Below, piece after piece: positions 27,646-36,563 of a stretch of 64,000 nt of DNA (the first letter of the stretch is position 1; each line of letters opens with the position of its first letter). Made by a program: the position numbers and the translations under genes. The stretch lies in NCBI RefSeq assembly GCF_004000235.1, contig NZ_RCIO01000001.1, positions 1 to 64,000 of the forward strand, written 5' to 3'. The notes beneath the pieces were generated by a model. The model ran no database searches and was not told the DNA's origin. It saw only the letters and a program-made list of their open reading frames with translations. This stretch comes from Mesorhizobium sp. Z1-4. Its GTDB lineage: Bacteria > Pseudomonadota > Alphaproteobacteria > Rhizobiales > Rhizobiaceae.

Positions 27646-27778
27646 GGCTGTGGGACAGATTTTCTGTCCCGCAACATTTATTTCCACCTGCAAGCAGTTC
27701 GAGCGCCCACGAGAAAGGCGTTTTCGGGCTGGCGCAGCTTCATATTTCATATTCGGCCCTCCGCGCTGTCCCACAGCC
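27646..27778. repeat. 13-base inverted repeat flanking 107 bases
   Basis: GGCTGTGGGACAG at 27646-27658 is exactly repeated in inverted orientation as CTGTCCCACAGCC at 27766-27778. The left arm is also part of a tight hairpin, GGGACAGA 27652-27659, loop TTT, TCTGTCCC 27663-27670, directly after the wbpE stop. The hairpin could end wbpE transcription, though no T run follows it. The outer repeat could be the footprint of a small lost element or a large RNA fold. Confidence 0.5.
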
Positions 27779-27824
27779 TGCGGATGCCGCCATGCTGGGC
27801 TCCGCAATTTGCGAAAGGCCCGCC

Positions 27825-29171
27825 ATGGAAAGCACCCCAAATCTTGACCTGCCCTATGTAATGCCGGCGCAGGCACAGCCCAACGTCACGCATAATGAGG
27901 CGATCCGCCGGCTGGATGCGGTGGTGCAGGTCGGAGTCACGTCGAGCGGCACAGACACGCCGCCCGGCAGCCCCGTGGATGGCGAACGGCACGTCGTCGG
28001 CAGTTCACCAACCGGCGCCTGGGCAAGCCATGCAGGCGAACTTGCGGCCTGGCAGGACGGAACCTGGACCTTTCACGAACCCAAAGCGGGTTGGCTGGCC
28101 TGGGCCGCTGACGAAACGATGCCACTTGTTTTCACCGGAAGTGACTGGGAGCGGCTGGACGCGGTGATCGGCGCCGGCGGCAGTGCCGCCTTCTCTGTCG
28201 GCAGCCTCGGTATCAACACCTCTGCCGATCCGGGCAATCTGCTTTCGGTTCGCGCTGCCTACGCGCTTTTCACGCATGCGGGCGACAGCCACCGGATATC
28301 GATCAACAAGGCGGGTTCGGGGGATACCGCCAGCCTCATCTTCAAGAGCAATTGGACAGGGCATGCGGAAATCGGCCTGGCGGGCGACACCGATCTCAGC
28401 ATGAAAGTGAGCCCGGATGGCGGAAGCTTTGTCGAAGCATTGAAAATCGACAGCACCAGCGGCATCGTCTCGATGCCGCAATCAGGCTTCCTGACCGACC
28501 ATGCGATGAACCTTCTGCAGGACAGCGGGCGCATGGCGGGCAACGGCGTCGTATCCGCAACGATTGGTGCGTTTTCGTTTCCCGCCTATCTGTCTTTGCT
28601 CAACGGGGCAACACCTTCGAGCCTCGCCAAATACATCAACGACAACACCGACTATGGCGGCGCGGCGGGTAGCCTCAATCCGGATGTGAAGGGGTTGATC
28701 GACAAAATCCGCGACGTCGGCAGCCGGCGGTACGGAGCAGAGTTCTGGGTGGCGCAGATCACGGCCGGTGCTGGCACGGCCGGATCCGTCAGCCATTCAG
28801 GCCACACCTATTATGAAGCGCTTGCGATGGCGCAAGGATTGCGGCCGCCAAGCCTCACCATCCATGTCTATCTGCGCGCGGTGGACGACACGCTGCTCAT
28901 TCACCGGTCGGACGGCGTGACGATCCACAAGGATGGCAGTTCCGCTGAAGACCACATGCCGGTCACTTCCGGCGAGGGCTGGGTCTCCGTCACGATCCAC
29001 GACAAACGCGGCCTGCGCGGTTTCGACGGCATGACGCCCAGCCCGGTCGATATCCGCTGCAAAAACAGCGGCGACCGGGTGCTCCTCGCCTGCCCTGCCC
29101 TGATCGGCGGACTGTCGAAGATCGACGACGATATCGGGATCGTGCCGGCTTACGGGAGCTGGGCGGGGTAG
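27825..29171 (+). CDS. DUF2793 (phage tail/GTA-like) protein
   Basis: 448 residues from ATG 27825, with GAAAGG upstream. The first 110 residues (TPNLDLPYVMPAQAQPNVTHNEAIRRLDAVVQ, then AWQDGTWTFHEPKAGW) match the DUF2793 domain I know from alphaproteobacterial tail fibres and gene-transfer-agent-linked proteins. The remaining part is Gly/Ser-rich and beta-strand-like, as in receptor-binding or glycan-binding proteins. No other phage gene is near; it stands between wbpE and the CapD-type dehydratase. It may bind or cleave the polysaccharide made by this locus, but no catalytic motif is recognisable. Confidence 0.75.
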   Translation: MESTPNLDLPYVMPAQAQPNVTHNEAIRRLDAVVQVGVTSSGTDTPPGSPVDGERHVVGSSPTGAWASHAGELAAWQDGTWTFHEPKAGWLAWAADETMPLVFTGSDWERLDAVIGAGGSAAFSVGSLGINTSADPGNLLSVRAAYALFTHAGDSHRISINKAGSGDTASLIFKSNWTGHAEIGLAGDTDLSMKVSPDGGSFVEALKIDSTSGIVSMPQSGFLTDHAMNLLQDSGRMAGNGVVSATIGAFSFPAYLSLLNGATPSSLAKYINDNTDYGGAAGSLNPDVKGLIDKIRDVGSRRYGAEFWVAQITAGAGTAGSVSHSGHTYYEALAMAQGLRPPSLTIHVYLRAVDDTLLIHRSDGVTIHKDGSSAEDHMPVTSGEGWVSVTIHDKRGLRGFDGMTPSPVDIRCKNSGDRVLLACPALIGGLSKIDDDIGIVPAYGSWAG

Positions 29172-29357
29172 TAGTCGGGTTTGCGCAATGTTTCCCGCTG
29201 CAACAGCTGTCGCCCCGGGTTGCCAGTTGAATCTGGCTCCATGGGTTAGATTCAGGCGGCACCCGAACTGAAAATAGTTGGATTGCAAACTTCAATTTAC
29301 AGAATCCGCCAAAATTGAGCTTGCAATTCTAACTGTTCGCCGGTTTGTGCAGTTGCC
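29172..29357 (+). promoter_or_regulatory. Leader of the WbpM/CapD-type gene with inverted repeats
   Basis: No gene is visible in this 186-base gap. TGAATCT 29228-29234 pairs with AGATTCA 29248-29254. A larger imperfect inverted repeat lies 30 bases before the start: TTGCAAACTTCAATTT 29283-29298 against AAAATTGAGCTTGCAA 29311-29326, matching except at about two positions. The second is AT-rich and well placed for an operator or promoter element of the downstream gene. Confidence 0.4.
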
Positions 29358-31259
29358 ATGAACGGCGGCATTTTGAAGATCAAGGGCGCGTTGACTGCCC
29401 TCCCGCGCCGGCAAAAGCAGTTGATCGTGCTTTTTGCCGATCTCTGTTTGGCGCTGTTTGCGACCTGGCTTGCTTTTTCGCTTCGCCTGGAGGTGAGGCA
29501 CATACCGACGGGACATCAGTGGACGGCCTACGGGCTATCGGGCGTCCTGTTTATCCCGTTCTTCATTCGGTTTGGTCTGTATCGCGCAATCTTTCGGTAT
29601 TCTGGAGCATCCAGCTTGGGCGCTACTGCTACAGCGGCCTTGCTATATGGCGGACTGTTTTTTTCGATATTGCTGTTGGCTAGATTTCCAGCCGTGCCCC
29701 GATCGGTTGGTATTCTGCAGCCAATTCTTTTTTTCAGTCTCGTGTTCGGCGGTCGGATCGCCGCAGCGCAAATGCTAATGAGACCTGCCGGAACCGGAAA
29801 TACGAGAAAGATTCTCATTTATGGAGCAGGCGAGGCAGGAGCACAGGCCAGCCAGGCCCTGTCGGGCACACATGAATACAAGATTTGTGGATTTCTCGAC
29901 GACGACAAGGCCAAGCATGGCCGGCGACTGAATGGCTTCGAGATTTATTCACCTGCGGACGCTGCCGCAGTTATTCGACGTTTCGATATAACGGACATTC
30001 TCATTGCGGTTCCCAGCGCAAGCGTGGAGAGGCGAAGGCAAATTGTCGATGCGCTAGTCGACCTCAAGGTGCGAGTGCGAGCAATACCGGGGATCCTGGA
30101 TATCGCACGTGGCGAAGCACAATTCGCCGACCTTCAAGAACTGCAGATTATCGACCTGCTCGAACGCGCGCCCATCACCGAGTCAATTGATCCGGCTTTG
30201 CTCAGGGGAAAATGCTGTCTTGTAACTGGTGCAGGCGGGTCGATTGGCAGCGAGCTTAGTCGTCAGATCCATGCGTGTAGTCCATCACGGATCGTTCTCT
30301 TCGACCACAACGAATTCGGCCTCTACACAATCGACCAAGAACTTCGGACTCTGGCCGAGAAACATGCGATCGAAACCGCGATCAGTCCTTGCCTTGGTTC
30401 TGTTCGCGACACCAACCGCCTAAATTCAGTGTTTTCGGAGTACGAGCCACAAATCGTATTTCACGCCGCTGCCTACAAGCATGTTCCGCTTATCGAGGGA
30501 AATAGCATTGAGGCAGCAACGAACAACGTTATTGGAACGCTTAACGTTGCGCGCGCGGCACAAAATTCACGCGCCGAGCGGATGACACTGATCTCAACCG
30601 ATAAGGCCGTGAGGCCGACAAACATTATGGGAGCAAGTAAACGACTTGCCGAGCAGGTCGTCCAAGCACTGGCGGCGCAGAACGACAACGAAGTCCTGTT
30701 TTCTATGGTGAGGTTCGGAAACGTCCTGGGAAGCAGCGGATCCGTCGTCCCGCTTTTCCGCCGGCAGATAACCTCGGGCGGCCCGATTACGGTGACCGAC
30801 CCGGAGGTCACCAGGTATTTCATGACGATCCCAGAAGCCGTTGGGCTGGTCTTGCAGGCGTCGGCGATGGCTCAGGGCGGCGAGGTATTCGTTCTCGATA
30901 TGGGTGAGCCTGTGAAGATCATCGATCTTGCCCGAAAGATGCTCCGTCTCTCCGGCAAACTCGAAAAGACGCCTGCCAATCCCGATGGTGACATTGAAAT
31001 CGTGCCCATCGGATTACGGCCGGGAGAAAAGCTCTATGAGGAGTTGCTCATCGGTGACAACCCGCAGCCAACCAGCAGCTCACACATCATGATGGCCCGC
31101 GAAGGCTTCTTGTCGTGGGACAAGCTGGAGCGTGAACTCGAGGAACTGCGTGCCGCGGTGGAAGCCGAAGACAATAGACGCCTGCATGCGGTGTTCGAGC
31201 GCACCGTCATCGGCTTTGAGCGCGACGCAAGCCAACGGCTCGTCGTGGAACCGACCTAA
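29358..31259 (+). CDS. WbpM/CapD-type nucleotide-sugar 4,6-dehydratase
   Basis: 633 residues, the full length of the large membrane-bound WbpM type. The first 130 residues hold four hydrophobic segments, followed by a first Rossmann-like domain (KILIYGAGEAGAQ, about 147-160) and the catalytic extended-SDR domain starting at TGAGGSIGSEL (about 291). STDKAVRPTNIMGASKR carries Met where ordinary SDRs have Tyr, as is known in WbpM/FlaA1. It removes water from UDP-GlcNAc to give a 4-keto-6-deoxy sugar. No matching 4-reductase gene is evident nearby. It is the only gene of the main locus on the plus strand. Confidence 0.88.
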   Translation: MNGGILKIKGALTALPRRQKQLIVLFADLCLALFATWLAFSLRLEVRHIPTGHQWTAYGLSGVLFIPFFIRFGLYRAIFRYSGASSLGATATAALLYGGLFFSILLLARFPAVPRSVGILQPILFFSLVFGGRIAAAQMLMRPAGTGNTRKILIYGAGEAGAQASQALSGTHEYKICGFLDDDKAKHGRRLNGFEIYSPADAAAVIRRFDITDILIAVPSASVERRRQIVDALVDLKVRVRAIPGILDIARGEAQFADLQELQIIDLLERAPITESIDPALLRGKCCLVTGAGGSIGSELSRQIHACSPSRIVLFDHNEFGLYTIDQELRTLAEKHAIETAISPCLGSVRDTNRLNSVFSEYEPQIVFHAAAYKHVPLIEGNSIEAATNNVIGTLNVARAAQNSRAERMTLISTDKAVRPTNIMGASKRLAEQVVQALAAQNDNEVLFSMVRFGNVLGSSGSVVPLFRRQITSGGPITVTDPEVTRYFMTIPEAVGLVLQASAMAQGGEVFVLDMGEPVKIIDLARKMLRLSGKLEKTPANPDGDIEIVPIGLRPGEKLYEELLIGDNPQPTSSSHIMMAREGFLSWDKLERELEELRAAVEAEDNRRLHAVFERTVIGFERDASQRLVVEPT

Positions 31260-32417
31260 CTACCCTGCCGGCTTAAGCGCAGTCGAGGTGACGCCGGCCT
31301 CGTATCGATGCCGGTGCCCTAGCCGCTGGAACCTTTTCTCGACGGTCTCGAACAGAGCTACACAGAAGGCGACGGTCACAGCTAGAGACCCAACCACCAA
31401 AGCGACATCGTACCACCCAAGGACTAGCTCACGCCTGCCTGCAACAACGAAAAATAGGCTCAAGAAGAGCGGATGGAAGAGATAAAGCGAGTATGAGTAT
31501 CTCCCCGCGAGAGAAAGGGGGAACGAACTAAGGAAAGACAACTTGTGGGCATTCAGGACGACTGCCGCAATGACGAGCGCATACACAACCGATAACCAAG
31601 CATGGCCCCACAGGTACATATGCCAAGCAAGCTCGTGCCTGATTAGCGCGATTTGAAACGGCACACAAAGAACACTCACTGTTGCCGCAGCTAGCAGCGC
31701 GACTCGCTTTTTCACTGCGATTTTCCAAACAAAAGCGCACCTGTAGCCCAACGCCAATAGCCCCCCTACGCACAGGCCGTCGAGCCTAAACGGCGTCAGC
31801 ACATAAGGAGCCAACTCGTACTGAGGATAGGTCAGATGAAACCCAACCCGTGCTGCCCATGATCCAAGTCCAATAATGACCAAAAGATGTGCGATGCGTT
31901 CACGAGGACAAACCCAAACAAGAGCTGGAAAAACGAGGTAGAAATGCTCCTCGATATTTACCGACCAGGTAATTGAAAAGCCCCGTGCGATGCCATTGTC
32001 AGCCCATGACATGGCAGCATTCCACAGCATGGAAGCTTGTGCCATCAGGTTTAGGGGAAAGCCGTCGTTGTTGAACGCCTCTGAACTGCCCAGCAAAAGA
32101 AAGCAAAGCCAATAGAGAGCAATGAGCACCATGTACGGCGGCAGGATGCGGCAAGCGCGCCGGACATAGAAGACCGAAAACAGGTTTTTAGATCGGCGCC
32201 TATCTATCAGAATTCCGACGATAAGGAAGCCGGAAAGAACAAAGAACAGATCCACTCCTGTCCGTCCGAAGATAGTCGTCGCATAAACCATCTCGGACCA
32301 TCCCTGGCGGTTTACCATTGACCCAGTGAGGTGCCACGCGATTACCATGATGGCTGCGATGCCTCTCAGCCCATCCAGAGCTGGAATTCGAGTCTCAGAG
32401 GGTTGTGAAGGGACCAT
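31260..32417 (-). CDS. OafA/YrhL-type membrane acyltransferase (family 3)
   Basis: 385 residues with about ten hydrophobic segments. The family-3 acyltransferase signs are RIPALDGLRGIAAIMVIAWH at the start (catalytic His/Arg region), GVDLFFVLSGFLI, RRACRILPPY, and the ITWSVNIEEHFYLVFP motif. It would O-acetylate (or otherwise acylate) the polysaccharide in or across the inner membrane. It is the last gene of the long minus-strand polysaccharide operon and faces the dehydratase gene tail to tail with no gap. Confidence 0.88.
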   Translation of the reverse strand: MVPSQPSETRIPALDGLRGIAAIMVIAWHLTGSMVNRQGWSEMVYATTIFGRTGVDLFFVLSGFLIVGILIDRRRSKNLFSVFYVRRACRILPPYMVLIALYWLCFLLLGSSEAFNNDGFPLNLMAQASMLWNAAMSWADNGIARGFSITWSVNIEEHFYLVFPALVWVCPRERIAHLLVIIGLGSWAARVGFHLTYPQYELAPYVLTPFRLDGLCVGGLLALGYRCAFVWKIAVKKRVALLAAATVSVLCVPFQIALIRHELAWHMYLWGHAWLSVVYALVIAAVVLNAHKLSFLSSFPLSLAGRYSYSLYLFHPLFLSLFFVVAGRRELVLGWYDVALVVGSLAVTVAFCVALFETVEKRFQRLGHRHRYEAGVTSTALKPAG

Positions 32418-32540
32418 CTCAGCTACCTAATACAAAGATTTTCCTACGACCCACAGGCCATTTGGCATCGGGAAATTGCTGCTGCGCATTAACTTGGAAC
32501 CACCGCGCACAAGCGACCAAGGGGATATTGCCGGCATTCT
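32418..32540 (-). other. Short gap before the acyltransferase gene
   Basis: This is the second-largest gap within the 22-gene series (123 bases). No small gene and no clear promoter or terminator is seen. It may carry an internal promoter for the acyltransferase gene. Confidence 0.2.
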
Positions 32541-33767
32541 TCAGCGCGCTATCCTTGCGAAGGAAAGCCGTGGCGAAACGTTATCAGTGCTAAAGAAATA
32601 AGCTGTGAGAAACCACCAACTGTAACTCGTGGGGGCATAGTTTAATGCGATATCGAAATTGAGGAAGACGAACCCCGCCGAAAGCCAAAGTATGCCTGCT
32701 CGCTTGTCCGTATCCATAGCGGCATGGTGAATCGCCCAGAGCGCAGTCCCAAACAATGCAAACATGAACAATAGCCCTGCAAAGCCGAAGGCAGCCGCGT
32801 GGACGATAAACTCGTTGTGCAGGGTGGAATAGACCGGGAAATTCTCTGCTCCTTCCCGCCGGAATTGCGCACTGGCCTGGGCATGCTCCAAAAGCCCCCA
32901 ACCGGTCAGCGGACGCTCAACAAATGCTGCAATGCCGCTCAACCAATATTCGATACGCACACCCATGCTCGTTAGCTGCGGAGCTTCGAAGGCTGCCCAG
33001 GTTTCCTGTATTGCAACCTCAAAGCGCCAGAGCACATGGGTAGTGCTTTCCGGCAGCAGCAATGCCGCGAGGACTGGTACCGCCAGCAACACGGCAACCA
33101 AACCGCCCGATGCGACCCAGTTGCGTCGGCTTTGCCATGGCGCGGCCGCAGCTGCGACGATCAAAGTCACAGTAAATGCTAGTATGGAGGCGCGGTTGGC
33201 AAACAGGATTAGCCCAATCATCGCTGCGAATAGTCCAACAAGCGCTCCCAGCTGGTGCCAGCCGCGTTGAGGTACCCATGCCAGTAATATTGCGGCGGAC
33301 ACCAGCAGATTGAACGCGCCCGAAACCGTCCCGTAGCCGAGCGGAGCCGGGTCGTTGTTGGCGAAGACGAGGTGCTGGACGAGCAGATATCCCGAGTAGA
33401 GGGCTGCAGCAAGCAAAGCGGAAACGAGAAGCGCCCGACTTCCGAAGCCAATCCACCCAAGAGATACCACCGTAGGATAAAGAAGCAGTACTCCCGCATA
33501 ACTCAACAGTACATGCAGCCCGCTTTGAGCAGCTCCGCCGGCAAGCATGTTGAGACCAGCCAGCAAGAGCACCATGATTCCAAGCGCTAGAAACGGCCCT
33601 GGAGCCGGGCGGGGACCTCGGTTCAGCGCTATCAAAACGAGCCCCAAAACCGCCAGAACGCCGAAACATAGCGGGCCTCCGGCAGACCACAGCGTTGCTG
33701 GCAAGAGACCATATGCTGCTGTTCCGATGACGAACGTGGCCAGACCGGATAGGGTCTCCGTTCTCAT
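32541..33767 (-). CDS. O-antigen ligase/polymerase family protein
   Basis: 408 residues from ATG 33767, overlapping the GT25 stop as ATGA; an upstream open extension is spurious. It is an integral membrane protein with about ten to twelve hydrophobic segments and a large periplasmic loop near 255-335 containing RPLTGWGLLEHAQ and TLHNEFIVHAAAFG, the H-N-x-F/x-H pattern of the Wzy_C (O-antigen ligase) family. It either ligates finished chains to lipid A core or polymerises repeats. A second polytopic candidate is at 51874, so one may be Wzy and this one the ligase. Confidence 0.75.
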   Translation of the reverse strand: MRTETLSGLATFVIGTAAYGLLPATLWSAGGPLCFGVLAVLGLVLIALNRGPRPAPGPFLALGIMVLLLAGLNMLAGGAAQSGLHVLLSYAGVLLLYPTVVSLGWIGFGSRALLVSALLAAALYSGYLLVQHLVFANNDPAPLGYGTVSGAFNLLVSAAILLAWVPQRGWHQLGALVGLFAAMIGLILFANRASILAFTVTLIVAAAAAPWQSRRNWVASGGLVAVLLAVPVLAALLLPESTTHVLWRFEVAIQETWAAFEAPQLTSMGVRIEYWLSGIAAFVERPLTGWGLLEHAQASAQFRREGAENFPVYSTLHNEFIVHAAAFGFAGLLFMFALFGTALWAIHHAAMDTDKRAGILWLSAGFVFLNFDIALNYAPTSYSWWFLTAYFFSTDNVSPRLSFARIAR

Positions 33768-34453
33768 CGCTGCTGCCGCCACGCGGCGAATGAATGCTTG
33801 CGGGATTGCTCGATATGCGAGGCTTCGACATGACCGTTCGACCGCCGCACCTGTCGAGGAAGGCAAGCTAGCGCACCCAACTTGCGCAAATCCAGCGGCC
33901 AGTCGGCAGTCATGCTCACAGGGGTTGTCGCTTCAAGCAACGTCTCCGCCCCCCGCCGCGAAAGCGAATAGCCTGTTGCGTAGTTGGCCTTGAAGCCAAC
34001 CGGAAGTGCAATTCCGCCGCCCGGCAGGCGATGCCATCGGCCGAACCAGGGTATGATCTGCCCGTGATCGAGCAGCATCAGATCGCCGCGCCGAAATGCC
34101 CGATTATCCAGAAATGATCGCAATCTCGAAGTAGGATGCGCATCATCTTCGAGGATGACCGCTCCCTCCACACTGGAGGAGAGTATGTGTTCATACGCCG
34201 ACCGGTGTGAAAGTGCGCAGGCCAGCTCCGCGTCGGTCATTTCGCGGCCCTTCAGCCTTTCGCGCGCCGCCGAACGATCGACAAGTACCTCGAAGTGCTC
34301 TGCAAGCCCTGACCTGCCGTCGATTGCATCGAGAAACGAGAACGGAATCCCAAGAGCGTCAAGGCGGGCCTTGATCCTTGTCCTGCGATCGCTGTCGTCT
34401 TTCAACGAGATGACCAAGACAGGCCAATTTCGAGGCTCGGTAACGTGCTGCAT
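33764..34453 (-). CDS. Family 25 glycosyltransferase (LPS-type)
   Basis: 229 residues. The family-25 signature is seen in VLVISLKDDSDRRTRIKARLDALGIPFSF, the central ACALSHRSAYEHILSS and the metal-binding VILEDDAHP near residues 98-106. Members add galactose or glucose units to LPS or similar glycans. It is an accessory glycosyltransferase of this polysaccharide operon, next to the ligase gene, with which it overlaps by four bases. No membrane segment. Confidence 0.85.
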   Translation of the reverse strand: MQHVTEPRNWPVLVISLKDDSDRRTRIKARLDALGIPFSFLDAIDGRSGLAEHFEVLVDRSAARERLKGREMTDAELACALSHRSAYEHILSSSVEGAVILEDDAHPTSRLRSFLDNRAFRRGDLMLLDHGQIIPWFGRWHRLPGGGIALPVGFKANYATGYSLSRRGAETLLEATTPVSMTADWPLDLRKLGALACLPRQVRRSNGHVEASHIEQSRKHSFAAWRQQR

Positions 34454-34471
34454 GTAAATGCGATATACCTC

Positions 34472-35305
34472 TCAGTCGCAGGAATTTCCAGCCGCTGCGC
34501 GCAGCGTCGCTATCTGGGTGACACGATCCCTAAAGGTGGCCTGATCGCTTTCGACTTGCGATATCGTCCGTTTTTCAAGTTTTACCAGATGACGTCGCAA
34601 ATCACCGACGGCTCGGGTCCAGGCCGAGACACGATCTTCGGGGGTCGTCGCAGAAAGAGTGCGGAAGTCTCGCGAGAGGATCACTCGCTGAGACCCCAGC
34701 CGGCAATGTTCAGCCAACACCAGATCTGCGGGCAGCACTCCCTGCCCCAGGCGGGCGACGCCTCCAATGCCAAAGCGAATACCGGCGGCGTTGCACAGAC
34801 CCGCAGCATGGTCCATCAGGCCTCCGGACATCACCTCGAACATAAAGTCTAATCCGAGTGCCAAATGCAGATCGTTTAGGCCAAAATGTATGGAGTCTAC
34901 GCCTGCAACCTTCAGTATTTCAGGCAGCCGGGCCAGTGCAGCCCCGGTTTCCAGAAGTGCGACGGTTGCGGCACGCCCGTCGACCAGCTCAACAAAGCGG
35001 GCGAGCTCATCAGCGTTGGTAAACATCGGCAGCATGAGGAGATCGGCACCTCTCGCCACCACCTCCTCAATCTCAGATTGGCTACCTTCATGTAGTGGAT
35101 TAATCCGTACGACGAGTTCGCCCTCTCCCAGCGCCGCGCGCAGGGCTGACACGTCCTCAATCCTGTGACGCGAAATCACCGTGTCCAGGTGTCCCTGGCG
35201 AGTTTCTTTTCCCAGAATTTCTAAGTCGACCATCACCAGATCGACACCCGCATCGCGGACTAGTGCCGCCTCCGCCGGATCATTAGTGATGTAGATCAAT
35301 CTCAT
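34472..35305 (-). CDS. HpcH/HpaI-family aldolase
   Basis: 277 residues, a TIM-barrel class II aldolase of the HpcH/HpaI/citrate-lyase-beta group. The metal-binding Glu is in VALLETGAALARLPEI and the Asp in IHFGLNDLHLALGLD; RINPLHEG is the substrate-side segment. Members join or cleave 2-oxo acids such as pyruvate or oxaloacetate with an aldehyde or acyl partner; SbnG in staphyloferrin B synthesis makes citrate this way. It abuts the LysA-like decarboxylase gene with one base between, the same pairing as SbnG-SbnH, but no siderophore synthetase is present. Product and role here are unknown. Confidence 0.75.
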   Translation of the reverse strand: MRLIYITNDPAEAALVRDAGVDLVMVDLEILGKETRQGHLDTVISRHRIEDVSALRAALGEGELVVRINPLHEGSQSEIEEVVARGADLLMLPMFTNADELARFVELVDGRAATVALLETGAALARLPEILKVAGVDSIHFGLNDLHLALGLDFMFEVMSGGLMDHAAGLCNAAGIRFGIGGVARLGQGVLPADLVLAEHCRLGSQRVILSRDFRTLSATTPEDRVSAWTRAVGDLRRHLVKLEKRTISQVESDQATFRDRVTQIATLRAAAGNSCD

Positions 35306-35306
35306 C

Positions 35307-36563
35307 TCAGAACCGGAAGTTATGGAAGACGTCCTCCATGCTCTGGCGATCCCGCAACACTCTTACCTCTCCGCCGACCCGCATGAGGATAGGGTTGGCG
35401 GGCAAGATAAACGGGGGACGCATGACTACCGAATAGGAACCGACATTGCCGTAGCAGAGGAAATCTCCGTTGCGAAGCGCAGCCATAACGCCTTCGCTAA
35501 GGATGTCTTTTTCTATGCAGGTGTAGCCCGCGACATCCCATGACGAAAGCGCGGAAACCTCAGGGTTCTGATGCAGCGCCCGGACAGGGAGGGCGCGCGT
35601 TCTGGCCATGGGGCTTATATCGAACATGGAACCGGCAACGGTCGCGAAGTGCTTCCCTCTGATGCTCTTGGTTGAGACCACACGCGTGACGAAATGAAAA
35701 CAATCGGCCACGATTGCTGTGCCGGGTTCCAGAAACAGGGTGGGCGGTTGTGGCCCATCCGCGAATGCGGATATCAAGATAGGACCGACCAGCTCGGCAT
35801 AGTCCGTGAAGCTCGCCGGCGGTACAGCAAACTTGTCACGGAGACTTTCAGGCATAGTGCTAAAATAGCCACCCCCGATATTGAGAATCTCAGGCGGCGC
35901 CTCGGTGAATACATCTTTCACCAACCTTGCCATCTGCTCGGCGCGGCGCCCGAAGCTATCCAGATCGCGGTCAGGAAAATGGCAGTGCAACCCCGCCAGA
36001 CGAACCCCATCCAAAGCTCCGATCCGGTGAATCATTTGCCGAAACTCAGGCGACCCGACATCGACCCCGAAACGCGAAATCTCGCCAGGCGATAGTTCGA
36101 AATTACAACGGATTACCGCACGAATATCGCCTCCGTCTGCAGTTGCGGCCGTCTCCTCCAGAAGCTCCAAATCGCGCGCACTGTCGAGATTCAGAATGGC
36201 TCCGCTTCGCGCAGCATCGGCAAATGCCGCAGGCGCCTTTACAGGGCCATTGAAAACGATACGGTCTCCAGGGATCTCAAGCCGTTTGGCAAGCGCATAT
36301 TCCATCTCCGAGACGACTTCGGCGTAACCACCAAGTTGGTGAACAATCCGACAGAGGTGCGGGGTGTAGTTGGTTTTATAGGAATAGCCTATCGCGACCC
36401 GCGGATAGGTTGAAAGGAAAGCGTCCCTCAGCGCGAGGAAGTTTCCCCGAAATCGGCTCTCATCAAACAGAAAGAAAGACGGCCCGTACTCGTCCGCAAT
36501 CGCTGCAGCTTCAGCCCAGGTCAGATCGTCTGGCACGGATGTCACCTGTTCGTAGTCGCTCAT
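35307..36563 (-). CDS. LysA-like type III PLP decarboxylase
   Basis: 418 residues. Fold-type III PLP enzyme related to diaminopimelate, ornithine and carboxynorspermidine decarboxylases. PLP Lys63 is in GYSYKTNYTP; HCHFPDRD replaces the usual HxHIGS; GGGYF is the phosphate-binding loop; EPGTAIVAD and the late CIEKD (catalytic Cys and substrate-binding region) are present. Because the genome's true lysA is expected elsewhere, this is probably a specialised paralogue acting on an amino acid for surface-glycan decoration. It overlaps the sugar transferase gene by four bases. Confidence 0.75.
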   Translation of the reverse strand: MSDYEQVTSVPDDLTWAEAAAIADEYGPSFFLFDESRFRGNFLALRDAFLSTYPRVAIGYSYKTNYTPHLCRIVHQLGGYAEVVSEMEYALAKRLEIPGDRIVFNGPVKAPAAFADAARSGAILNLDSARDLELLEETAATADGGDIRAVIRCNFELSPGEISRFGVDVGSPEFRQMIHRIGALDGVRLAGLHCHFPDRDLDSFGRRAEQMARLVKDVFTEAPPEILNIGGGYFSTMPESLRDKFAVPPASFTDYAELVGPILISAFADGPQPPTLFLEPGTAIVADCFHFVTRVVSTKSIRGKHFATVAGSMFDISPMARTRALPVRALHQNPEVSALSSWDVAGYTCIEKDILSEGVMAALRNGDFLCYGNVGSYSVVMRPPFILPANPILMRVGGEVRVLRDRQSMEDVFHNFRF

